In this document: positions 25,021 to 32,984 of the stretch, piece after piece
How the letters are laid out: every line of letters starts with the position of its first letter
Position numbering within the stretch: the stretch's first letter is position 1
Source: CAWBJP01 sp044867425
Lineage (GTDB): Bacteria > Actinomycetota > Acidimicrobiia > IMCC26256 > BP-133
Length of the DNA stretch: 64,000 bases
NCBI GenBank assembly: GCA_044867425.1
Contig: JBIOUX010000203.1
Coordinates: 1-64,000 of the forward strand
Reading direction: 5' to 3'
Translations under genes and position numbers: made by a program
The notes under the pieces: generated by a model
Databases searched by the model: none
What the model was told of the DNA's origin: nothing
What the model saw: only the letters and a program-made list of their open reading frames with translations

Positions 25021-25195
25021 GAGATTCTCTGCCACCCCCCGAACACCCGATTGACACTGGGGGTGACAAGCTGAGCCGGAACTCGACCGACATCCTAGAC
25101 CTCGCCGCCCACCGGCGAGGCCGGGATGATCCCTTCACTGGTTCACCTGGCCGCGGTGACATTCAGGCACCACAATTCCGGGTCGGGAGGCCGGG

Positions 25196-27058
25196 ATGGA
25201 GCACGAGCGGGGAGGCGGGGGCCGTCGGAGGTGCCAGCCCCTCGGCGGGCGCCGGAGGCGGTGGGTCCTCCTCGGTCTGATCGCCGTCTTCGTCGCGGTC
25301 TCGGGCACGGCAGCCCGGGCCCACTCCAGCCTCGTGCGGTCCCAGCCGCCGGCCAACGCTCTGCTCCCCGCCGGCCCAGAGGAGATTCGGCTGTGGTTCT
25401 CCGAGCCCGTGGATCCGAGACACGCCGAGATCCGCCTCCTCGACGCCTCCGAACAGCCGGTGGAAGGGGGGAGCTTGCGGTCCATCCCCGGGGAACCCAA
25501 TGGCCTGGCCCTCCACATCGGTCTCGCAGACTCCGGCCGCTATCTCGTCTCCTGGCGCGTGCTGTCGCGGATCGAGGGCCACGTCACGAGGGGTGCGTAC
25601 TCCTTCGGGGTGGGGGGTCGAGACGGGCCACCGGTTGATGACACCGCGGCGGCTGCACGGGCGTCGTCTTCGTCGGCGGTTCCCGGCGAGGCGCAGCTGC
25701 GGGGGCTCGTCTTCCTGCTCGCCGCATGGATCGTCGGCGGCGCCCTGTTCAGCCTCCTGGTCGCGCCCGGCTTCGTCGTCCCCCGCCTCCTGCTGGTGAC
25801 ACCCGCTGCCCTCCTGCCGCTCATGACCGTGGGATGGACCGTGGTCTGGTCGCTCCAGGGGGCCGGGCTGTCAGGGGCCACCGAACTCCTCGCCACCAGA
25901 GCGGGGATGTTCTTCCTGGTACGCGACCTCGCCGCGCTGGCCACCCTGGCGGCCGTGCGGTTCCGGCCTGCTGTCCGCCTCGGGACGGGGTTGGCCTTCC
26001 TCGCCACCCTGTCCCTGGCGGCGCACGCCGCCGCCACGGAGGATCCCCTGGCCCCGGTGCTCGACTGGGTCCACCTGCTGGCGGCGGCCGCTTGGGCGGG
26101 GGGCCTGGGACACCTGGTCTGGCTGGCATGGCTCCGGCCCCCGGGTTTCGCCTGGCGGCCGGTGATCCGTCGCTTCTCCAACCTCGCTCTGGTTTCGGTT
26201 GGGGGTCTGGCGGCAACCGGCCTGTACCGGGCCATCCAGGAGCTGGGCGGGTGGAAGGGGCTTTCGGGGACAGGCTTCGGCCGGCTTCTCCTGCTCAAGT
26301 CTGGGGCTTTCGGTCTGGCCTTGGTCCTGGGCGGGATCCATCTGGTGCGCTGGCGGCGTCGGGGTGAAGAGGATCCGGCTCCGTTCCGCGCCAGCCTGGC
26401 CGCCGAGGCCACCGTTTTGTCCGTGGTCATCTTGTTGACGGGGGTGCTCACCACCCGCAGCCCCGGGAGGCTGGAGCCCGCCACGCAGGCCCTGCGGCTC
26501 GACGAGCGGGCAGGCAACTGGCGTTTCGCCCTCGAGATGCGCCCGGGGTGGGCGGGAACCAACGAGGTCCGGGTCCGTCTCCGGCCGCCGGCGTCCCAAC
26601 GATCTCCCCGCCGGGTGGAGCTCGGCCTGGCCGTCGAACCCCATCCGGACCACGTCGTGTGGGTGGCGGAGACCGACCTGCGCCGAGCGGCGCCCTTCGA
26701 GTTCACGGGCGCGACCGACCGGCTGACCGTCCCCTGGGACCGGTGGAGCGCCGAGGTGCGGATCTGGCCCCACGACGGAGCCCCGCAGGTGCAGGGGCGG
26801 GCCGATTTCGCTCTGCGGGAGCCCGTCGACGTCCTCCGGGCGCCTCGTCCGGCCGGCCTCCGCCTCGTCGCCGCTAGCCTCCCGGTGGCCCTGGTGTTGT
26901 TGCTCCTTCGCCGCCGCCGGCGGCGACTAGAGCGCTCCCAGGTAGGCCCGATGGAGGACGTCGAGGAGCACGGCCTCGCCGACCTCGGCGCGGTGGCCGG
27001 AGAAGACCAGCCGGCCCGTCTGCAGCACATGAAGACGACTTCCCAGCTCGAGGGGTAG
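25196..27058 (+). CDS. CopC-CopD fusion, copper import/resistance membrane protein
   Basis: A 620-aa protein. After a signal peptide (residues 23-42) the CopC domain begins with His43 (HSSLVRSQPPANALL), the expected copper-binding N-terminal His, with a second conserved His129 in RIEGHVTRGAYSFGV (the usual Asp before Gly-His is Glu). A hydrophobic CopD domain of about eight spans follows (residues 165-425), then a beta-rich extracytoplasmic segment and a last span near residue 560. CopC captures Cu at the cell surface and CopD moves it inward in known systems. The final 44 codons overlap the convergent livF gene by 132 bp and look like antisense of it; an unusual arrangement. Divergent from tRNA-Val. 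Confidence 0.85.
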   Translation: MEHERGGGGRRRCQPLGGRRRRWVLLGLIAVFVAVSGTAARAHSSLVRSQPPANALLPAGPEEIRLWFSEPVDPRHAEIRLLDASEQPVEGGSLRSIPGEPNGLALHIGLADSGRYLVSWRVLSRIEGHVTRGAYSFGVGGRDGPPVDDTAAAARASSSSAVPGEAQLRGLVFLLAAWIVGGALFSLLVAPGFVVPRLLLVTPAALLPLMTVGWTVVWSLQGAGLSGATELLATRAGMFFLVRDLAALATLAAVRFRPAVRLGTGLAFLATLSLAAHAAATEDPLAPVLDWVHLLAAAAWAGGLGHLVWLAWLRPPGFAWRPVIRRFSNLALVSVGGLAATGLYRAIQELGGWKGLSGTGFGRLLLLKSGAFGLALVLGGIHLVRWRRRGEEDPAPFRASLAAEATVLSVVILLTGVLTTRSPGRLEPATQALRLDERAGNWRFALEMRPGWAGTNEVRVRLRPPASQRSPRRVELGLAVEPHPDHVVWVAETDLRRAAPFEFTGATDRLTVPWDRWSAEVRIWPHDGAPQVQGRADFALREPVDVLRAPRPAGLRLVAASLPVALVLLLLRRRRRRLERSQVGPMEDVEEHGLADLGAVAGEDQPARLQHMKTTSQLEG

Positions 27059-27712
27059 GCGGACGTTCTGTTCGACCAGCAGGATGGTGGTCCCCCGGGC
27101 GGCCAGACCCTGCACGATCTCCAGGATCTCCTCGATCACGAGGGGGGCGAGGCCCATGGACGGTTCATCCAGCATGAGGAGCCGGGGCTCGGACATGAGC
27201 GCCCGGGCGATGGCCAGCATCTGCTGCTCACCGCCGGACAGCGTTCCCGCCGCCTGCCGGCTCCGCTCCCGGAGCCGGGGCAGCAGGTCCATGACCTCCT
27301 CCAGGCGTTCTTCCAATGCCGCCCGGCGCCGTGAGAGCCGCAAGTAGGCGCCGGCCAGGAGGTTTTCGTACACGGTCATCTCGGGGAAGAGCAGCCGGCC
27401 CTCGGGAACGAGCACCAGCCCGGCCCGCACCCGCTGCTCCGCGCTGCGGGAGCTCACCTCGACGCCGGCCAGGGTGATCCGGCCCCGTCCGCGCAGCACG
27501 CCGGCGATGGCGTAGAGGGTGGTCGTCTTCCCGGCGCCGTTGGGTCCCAGCAGGCAGGTGACCTCGCCCTCGGGGACCTCGAAACTCACCCCGCGAACCG
27601 CCTCGATGGACCCGTAGGACACTCGCAGGTCCTCCACCACGAGGAGGGGCTGCGTCCCGAGCGGGGCGTCCCGAGCCCCGGTGTCCTCAGCGGTCGGGCC
27701 GGGGCTTGCCAA
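26927..27712 (-). CDS. livF: branched-chain amino acid-type ABC transporter ATPase LivF
   Basis: ATP-binding subunit, 261 aa. Walker A LLGPNGAGKTTT, Q-loop VPEGRLLFPEMTV (the LivF-type EGR), signature LSGGEQQML, Walker B LLMLDEPSMGLAP and H-loop-like VEQNV, all as in LivF. The TTG start at 27712 is supported by AGGAGG 6 bp upstream; it lies inside the end of livG, so the two are coupled. Last gene of a livJ-H-M-G-F operon. Substrate could be branched-chain amino acids, amides or other carboxylates. Confidence 0.9.
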   Translation of the reverse strand: MASPGPTAEDTGARDAPLGTQPLLVVEDLRVSYGSIEAVRGVSFEVPEGEVTCLLGPNGAGKTTTLYAIAGVLRGRGRITLAGVEVSSRSAEQRVRAGLVLVPEGRLLFPEMTVYENLLAGAYLRLSRRRAALEERLEEVMDLLPRLRERSRQAAGTLSGGEQQMLAIARALMSEPRLLMLDEPSMGLAPLVIEEILEIVQGLAARGTTILLVEQNVRLPLELGSRLHVLQTGRLVFSGHRAEVGEAVLLDVLHRAYLGAL

Positions 27713-28415
27713 GGTAGGCCTCCTGCACCAGAGGGTCCCGCTGGACCTCGCCCGGGATCCCTTCAGCGATCTTGCGGCCGAAGTTCAACACGGCGACGCG
27801 ATCGGTGACGGCCATCACCACGTCCATGTTGTGCTCGACGAGGAGAATTCCCCGGCCCTGCTCCCGCATGGCGCCGACCAGCTCGAGGAAGGTCTCGATC
27901 TCGTCGGCGGTGAGCCCGGCCACCGGTTCGTCGAGAAGCAGGACCCGAGGTCCTGTGGCCAGGGCCCGGGCCATCTCCAGGCGTCGCTGCTCGCCCAGGC
28001 TGAGACTCCCGGCGAGGTCGTCCCGGCGTTGCCCGAGGCCGGCGAAGGTCAGCAGCTGGGCCACTCGAGCCTGCCCGTTCCCGTCCCCGGCCCCCTCACG
28101 ACCTTTTGGTCGCCGGGCGATCCAGAGGTGCTCCCACACCGTGAGCTTGTGCCACAGGCGGACGTTCTGGAAGGTGCGGCCGATGCCCAGCTGGACGCGG
28201 CGATCGGTGGGGAGCCGGCTGATGTCGCGCCCGGCGAAGAGGATCCGCCCGGCGGTGGCCGGGAGGGCCCCGGTCACCACATTGATGAGCGTGGTCTTGC
28301 CCGATCCGTTGGGTCCGATGAGGCCGACGATCTCGCCCGTTCGCACCTCCAGATCGACCCCGTCGAGCGCCTGGACGCCCACGAATCGCTTGGCCAGGCC
28401 CTCAACCCGCAACAT
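27687..28415 (-). CDS. livG: branched-chain amino acid-type ABC transporter ATPase LivG
   Basis: ATP-binding subunit, 242 aa. Walker A LIGPNGSGKTTL, IGRTFQNVRLW as Q-loop, SLGEQRRLEMARAL as signature (first position S-L-G-E rather than LSGGE), Walker B VLLLDEPVAGL, and VEHNMDVVMAV. The C-terminal extension (RDPLVQEAYLG) is the LivG hallmark. Overlaps livM by 14 bp at its start and livF by 26 bp at its end. Confidence 0.9.
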   Translation of the reverse strand: MLRVEGLAKRFVGVQALDGVDLEVRTGEIVGLIGPNGSGKTTLINVVTGALPATAGRILFAGRDISRLPTDRRVQLGIGRTFQNVRLWHKLTVWEHLWIARRPKGREGAGDGNGQARVAQLLTFAGLGQRRDDLAGSLSLGEQRRLEMARALATGPRVLLLDEPVAGLTADEIETFLELVGAMREQGRGILLVEHNMDVVMAVTDRVAVLNFGRKIAEGIPGEVQRDPLVQEAYLGKPRPDR

Positions 28416-29349
28416 CGCCCACCGGCTCCAGCTCGTCGGGCCGCCCCGGGCGCCCGCCCGGCCGCTTCCGGGCCCAGCGTCGCAGGCGACGCACGAGGTC
28501 GCCGTCCACGATCCCGAAGGGGCGTACCAGCATGGCGATCACGATGAGGGCTCCGTAGGCGAAGAGCCGGTACTCCCCCAAGGGGCGCAACCCCTCGGTG
28601 ATGGCAGTGAAGAAGGCCACCCCCATGAGGGGGCCGGCGACGCTGGCCGTGCCCCCGATGAGGGCGTAGGCGACGGCCAGGACGCCCAGTTGGAAGCGGA
28701 ACGTGCTGTAGTCGACGAAGGTGGTGTAGTGGGCGTAGAGGCCCCCCGCCAACCCGGCCACTGCTCCTCCGGCCGCGAAGGCGAGCACCTTCATGGCCAC
28801 CACGTTGATCCCCACCATGGCGGCGGCGTGCTCGTCCTCGCCGATGGCCCGGAACACGCGGCCGGACCGGGACCGGTCGACGCGCCACACCAGGACGACC
28901 ACCAGGGCCAGCGTCCCGGCGATGACGCCGAAGACGGCAGGGGGGTCGAGGCCGCGGTCGTAGAAATACCGGATGCCGCGGAATCCCTCCAGGCCGAGGG
29001 CGCCGACGTTCCTCCCCTCCACCACCTTGGAGTAGCGGAAGTTGAGGATGAGGTTGCGGACGATCTCGGCGAAGGCCACGGTGGCGACGGCCAGGTACAG
29101 GCCGCGGACGCGCAGCACGGGGATCCCCACCACCACCCCGGTGAGAGCGGCGACGAGCGTGCCGAGGGCCAGGGCGGGGACGACGTGCCAGCCCCACATG
29201 ACGGTGGCGATCCCGGCCACGTAGGCGCCGATGGCATAGAAGCCCTGCTGGCCGAAGGAAACCTGGCCGGTGAGCGTGACGATGAACACCGACAGGCCGA
29301 GCAGCGCCTGGATGGCGGCGAGGGACAGGACGGCGAGGTAGTAGTCCAC
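28402..29349 (-). CDS. livM: branched-chain amino acid-type ABC transporter permease LivM
   Basis: 315-aa permease, GTG start. Eight to nine hydrophobic spans; SFGQQGFYAIGAYVAGI near residue 31 and GGTASVAGPLMGVAFFTAI are family-typical, and the EAA-like coupling region EDEHAAAMVGINVVAMKV is present. The C-terminal 35 residues are Arg/Pro-rich and probably cytoplasmic. Works with LivH as the membrane channel. Confidence 0.9.
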   Translation of the reverse strand: MDYYLAVLSLAAIQALLGLSVFIVTLTGQVSFGQQGFYAIGAYVAGIATVMWGWHVVPALALGTLVAALTGVVVGIPVLRVRGLYLAVATVAFAEIVRNLILNFRYSKVVEGRNVGALGLEGFRGIRYFYDRGLDPPAVFGVIAGTLALVVVLVWRVDRSRSGRVFRAIGEDEHAAAMVGINVVAMKVLAFAAGGAVAGLAGGLYAHYTTFVDYSTFRFQLGVLAVAYALIGGTASVAGPLMGVAFFTAITEGLRPLGEYRLFAYGALIVIAMLVRPFGIVDGDLVRRLRRWARKRPGGRPGRPDELEPVGDVAG

Positions 29350-29355
29350 CTGCGG

Positions 29356-30246
29356 CTACCCGACCCGCCGGCCCAACAGGCCCTGGGGCCGGACGACGAG
29401 CACGGCGAAGAGCGCGAGGTAGGCGAAGATGTCGCGGTAGCCGATCCCGAGGAAGCCGAGCGCCTCGAATTCGATGACGCCGATGACCAGCCCACCCACG
29501 ATGGCGCCGGGGATGCTCCCCAGGCCGCCGATGACAGCGACGGTCAGACCGCGCACGGTGTAGCTCGTGGCCAGCTCGGCGGTGGCGGTGCCCACGCCCA
29601 TGCTGAGCAACATGCCCGCCGCTCCCGCCAGGGCGCCGGTGAGCATGAACGCCTGCGCGTCGCTGCGGATCGGGCTGATGCCGACCAGCTGGGCCGCCAC
29701 CGGCTGCTGGGCGGTGGCCCGCAGGGCCAGGCCGAGGCGGGTGCGGAAGAGGACCCAGTAGAGGCCGGCCACGACGCCCACCGACAGCACGAAGACCACG
29801 ACGTAGTCGCCTCTCACGAAGTACGGACCGGTGCCGAACAACTGCCCGGTGTGGAGCGAGGTCTGGATGAGGGCGGGGAAGTCCTGGGGCCTCCCCTCGG
29901 TCGTGTGGTTGATCGCCTCCTCGACGAGGAAGAGCACCCCCAAGGTGCTCATCAGGGGGGCCAGCTCGTAGTCCTTTGGGAGGTAGCGGAAGGAGACGAG
30001 GTCCACGGCGTAGCCGAGGATGGCGCCCCCGGCCATGGCGACCAGGAAGGGGACGACCAGGGGCAGGGAGGGGGCGGCCCGGTGGGCGGCCAGGCCGAGG
30101 AAGGCGGCCCCGATGGCCGTGGCCCCGTACGCCACGTTGAACCGGCGCATGAACCCCCAGATGAGGGTGAAGCCAATACCGATGAGGGCGTAGGTGGACC
30201 CGACCAGCACGCCGTTCAGCAGCTGCTGGACGATGTCGGTGATCAA
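29356..30246 (-). CDS. livH: branched-chain amino acid-type ABC transporter permease LivH
   Basis: 296-aa permease with a TTG start one base after the livJ stop codon. QQLLNGVLVGSTYALIGIGFTLI at the N-terminus and GGLGSIPGAIVGGLVIGVIE near the C-terminus are the standard LivH features; the coupling helix is in RATAQQPVAAQLVGI. Six base pairs separate it from livM. Confidence 0.9.
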   Translation of the reverse strand: MITDIVQQLLNGVLVGSTYALIGIGFTLIWGFMRRFNVAYGATAIGAAFLGLAAHRAAPSLPLVVPFLVAMAGGAILGYAVDLVSFRYLPKDYELAPLMSTLGVLFLVEEAINHTTEGRPQDFPALIQTSLHTGQLFGTGPYFVRGDYVVVFVLSVGVVAGLYWVLFRTRLGLALRATAQQPVAAQLVGISPIRSDAQAFMLTGALAGAAGMLLSMGVGTATAELATSYTVRGLTVAVIGGLGSIPGAIVGGLVIGVIEFEALGFLGIGYRDIFAYLALFAVLVVRPQGLLGRRVG

Positions 30247-30247
30247 C

Positions 30248-31528
30248 TCACGACTTCTCGATCACCGCCTCGAACTGGGGCGGGACCCACTGGAGGACGA
30301 ACTTGCCTCCCTTCACCTGGGAGACGAGCCAGGGCTTCTCCACCTCGCCCCCCAGCTCGTGGTGGAACTTGATCGTCCCCAGCAGGCCCTTGAACTCGGT
30401 GGTCTTCTCCAGCTGGTCGCGGATCCGCCGCCGGTCCTGGGCCACGGTGTCGGGCCGGCCCTCTACGCCGGCGGACTTGAAGAGATCCTTGAGCAGCATG
30501 AGGTTCTCGTAGACGGGTGCGGAGTGGATGTCGACGAACCCGCTGTACTCCTTGGCCACCTTGTCGGCCACCGCGGCCGCCTCGGGGTTGACGGGGGCGA
30601 AGGAGGAGGGACCGATCATCCCCTCGGCTTCTTTGGGACAGCCCTCGATGGTCTCGGCCGTCAGACTCGAGGTCAGGGCGACCAAGGCCTTGGGCGCGAA
30701 CCCCTGGCGTCCCAGCTCCTTGAGGAACCCGCAGGTGGTGAAGGGGTGGGAGGCGGTCACGACCACGTCGGGCTTGGCCTCCCGGATCTTGCTGGCCTGG
30801 GTCGAGAAATCGGTGTCGGTCAGCTTCCAGCCCTCATCGGCCACCAGGGTGAACCCGGCCTTCTCGGCGGCGGGCTTGATGGCGTTGTCGGCGGTCGACT
30901 TCGAGTGGGCGAAATCGATCTCCGTCCCCAGTCCCACCGTCTTGTAGCTGGTGGTGTCCTTGAGGTGCTGGAAGAGGACCCTGTACATCTCCGCCTCGCT
31001 GGGCACGTTGCGGAAGGCCCAAGGCGAGATCTTGGCCAGCCCCGCCTTGATGGCGCCGTCGGTGAAGAACGGCAGCTGGAGGCCGGTGTCGTTCGGGTCG
31101 TCGAGGGTCTTCTGGAGGATGCCGAAGACGGGCTCGGCCACCGAGGAGCAGTTGGGGCCGAGCATGATGACCACGGGGTCGCCAGCCGCCTTGCGGGTGG
31201 CGGCGATGCCCGGCTCGGGGCTGGGACAGCCCTCGTCGTAGACCATCCCCTCCAGGGGCAGCTTGCGGCCGTCGGCCAGCTCGACCCCGCCCTGGGCGTT
31301 GATCTCGTCGATGGCCATCTGGAACACGGCCGAGGCGTTCTTGCCGAAGGACTGGCCGATCCCGGTCATGGCCCACAGCCCACCGATCTTGAGCGTCTCC
31401 TTGCCCGCCGCGGGGGCTTTGGGCGCCGCCTCCGGCCCGTTCCCGTCTCCACCCCCTTCACCGCACGCCGCCAGCACGAGGGCGAGTACGCCGATCATCA
31501 GGACGAAACGTCGCCGGATCCCTCTCAT
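30248..31528 (-). CDS. livJ: branched-chain amino acid-type substrate-binding lipoprotein
   Basis: A 426-aa receptor of the Leu/Ile/Val-binding family. The start ATG at 31528 gives a lipoprotein signal, basic RRRF then a hydrophobic core and lipobox LAAC. Mature fold features: LKIGGLWAMTGIGQSFG, DEINAQGGVELADGR, VIMLGPNCSSVA and the second lobe SYKTVGLGTEI...DFSTQASKI. It is likely acylated and anchored outside the membrane, delivering ligand to LivHMGF. It follows a CaiB-type CoA-transferase with an 83-bp gap. Substrate not predictable; the CoA-transferase neighbour favours a carboxylate. Confidence 0.9.
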   Translation of the reverse strand: MRGIRRRFVLMIGVLALVLAACGEGGGDGNGPEAAPKAPAAGKETLKIGGLWAMTGIGQSFGKNASAVFQMAIDEINAQGGVELADGRKLPLEGMVYDEGCPSPEPGIAATRKAAGDPVVIMLGPNCSSVAEPVFGILQKTLDDPNDTGLQLPFFTDGAIKAGLAKISPWAFRNVPSEAEMYRVLFQHLKDTTSYKTVGLGTEIDFAHSKSTADNAIKPAAEKAGFTLVADEGWKLTDTDFSTQASKIREAKPDVVVTASHPFTTCGFLKELGRQGFAPKALVALTSSLTAETIEGCPKEAEGMIGPSSFAPVNPEAAAVADKVAKEYSGFVDIHSAPVYENLMLLKDLFKSAGVEGRPDTVAQDRRRIRDQLEKTTEFKGLLGTIKFHHELGGEVEKPWLVSQVKGGKFVLQWVPPQFEAVIEKS

Positions 31529-31611
31529 GTCGAGCCCCCTCTCGTCGAACCCTGACCTGCGTCGCCTGCTGTCTGGTGGATGTGCCAATTTCAACACGGT
31601 GGGCGAATGCG

Positions 31612-32844
31612 TCACACGACCCGGCGGTTTCTGAGGTCCTCCAGTTCCTGTTCCTTGAGACCGAGGAGCTCCTGGTAGACGAGTTCGTTGTCGTGGCCCA
31701 CGGGCACCGAGCCCCGCCAGACCTTCCCCGGCGTGAGCGAGAACCTGGGCGCCACCCCGGTCCCCTTGACCGGGCCGACCTGGAGGTCCTCCCACTCGAT
31801 GTGGGTCTGGCGGGCCCGGTAGTGGGGGTCCTCAGCCATGTCCCGGCCGCTCATGACCGGGCAGCACGGCACCTGGACGGCGTTGAAGGCGCGCACGACC
31901 TCGGCCACCGACCGGTCGGCGATCCAGTTGCGCAGCTGGGCGTCGAACTTGAGGCCCTCGGGGGAGTTCACGTCGACCCTGGCCGCGGCGCACGTCTGCG
32001 GGTCGATTCCCACCACCGCGCAGGCCCGGTCGAACACCGGTCCGACAGCGCCGAGGACGAGCCATCCATCACTGGCCCGGAAGGCATCGTAGGGCTGGAA
32101 GGCGGGCGACTTGTTGCCCGTCCGCTCCCGCAGCGTCCCGGTGTTGAGGTACTGGACCATTGTCCCGGCCAGGACCTGGTGGATGGCCTCGAACTGGGCG
32201 ACGTCGACGACCTGCCCCCGACCGGTCTGCAGACGGTGGACGTAGGCCGCCAGCGACGACCACAGGGCGAAGAGCGCGGAGATGTAGTCGCCGGTGTAGG
32301 GCGTGGCCCGCACGGGGGGTTCCGGGTCGGGGAAGCCCGTCAGGTACATGAGCCCACCGAATGCCTGCCCGATCATGTCGTAGGAGGCCCGGCCCAGGTA
32401 GTCGGGATGGCCGCTTTGGCCGTACCCGGAGACGTGGGTGACCACCAGGCTCGGGTTCGCGTCCAGCACCACCTCGTCGGAGAGGCCCCACTTGGCGTAG
32501 GTCCCCGGTTTGGAGCTCTCCATCCAGATGTCGCGCGTGCGCACCAGGCGCAGGAACAGCTCCCGTCCCTCCTCGGTGCACAGGTCCAGGGTGATGTAGA
32601 AGGCGTTGCGGCGCTCCTGGATGAACGACGTGGCCACCGAGACGCCGTCCACCTCGAGGGCGGCGTCGAGGGTCCGCCATGGATCGACGACGCCGCTGGG
32701 ATGCTCGATCTGGATGACCTCGGCGCCGAAGGCGGCGGCGAGGTGAGCGGCGAAGGGTTCGGCCACCAGCGTGCCGGTGGAGAGGATCTTCACCCCCTGG
32801 AGGGGGCCGAAGCGTTCCGGGACCAGTCCGCTGGAGTCACCCAT
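31612..32844 (-). CDS. CaiB/BaiF family (class III) CoA-transferase
   Basis: 410 aa, start ATG at 32844 preceded by GGGAGGGAAGG. N-terminal GPLQGVKILSTGTLVAEPFA and GAEVIQIEHPSGVVDPWR, and the mid-part RASYDMIGQAFGGLMYLTG with the catalytic Asp expected before MIGQA, as in formyl-CoA:oxalate CoA-transferase relatives (here YDMIGQA). These enzymes move CoA between carboxylic acids. Directly upstream of the liv operon on the same strand, so it may activate the imported acid. Precise acyl substrates unknown. Confidence 0.88.
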   Translation of the reverse strand: MGDSSGLVPERFGPLQGVKILSTGTLVAEPFAAHLAAAFGAEVIQIEHPSGVVDPWRTLDAALEVDGVSVATSFIQERRNAFYITLDLCTEEGRELFLRLVRTRDIWMESSKPGTYAKWGLSDEVVLDANPSLVVTHVSGYGQSGHPDYLGRASYDMIGQAFGGLMYLTGFPDPEPPVRATPYTGDYISALFALWSSLAAYVHRLQTGRGQVVDVAQFEAIHQVLAGTMVQYLNTGTLRERTGNKSPAFQPYDAFRASDGWLVLGAVGPVFDRACAVVGIDPQTCAAARVDVNSPEGLKFDAQLRNWIADRSVAEVVRAFNAVQVPCCPVMSGRDMAEDPHYRARQTHIEWEDLQVGPVKGTGVAPRFSLTPGKVWRGSVPVGHDNELVYQELLGLKEQELEDLRNRRVV

Positions 32845-32984
32845 GGTCCTTCCCTCCCCGTCTGGAGACAGGTTAGGGAGGAAGGAAGGCCGGCGCATCG
32901 GGAGAATCCCGAAAATCCCGGGGCACCCGATACCCGTGTCCTCCTCGGCCGTGGGGGATTTCCCCTATGGGCGGGCGAAGACCC

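Noticed and set aside
27772..30372. Long open frame on the plus strand across the liv operon
   Set aside because: Composition is His/Gly/Glu-rich antisense of livG, livM and livH; the opposite strand has complete family motifs.
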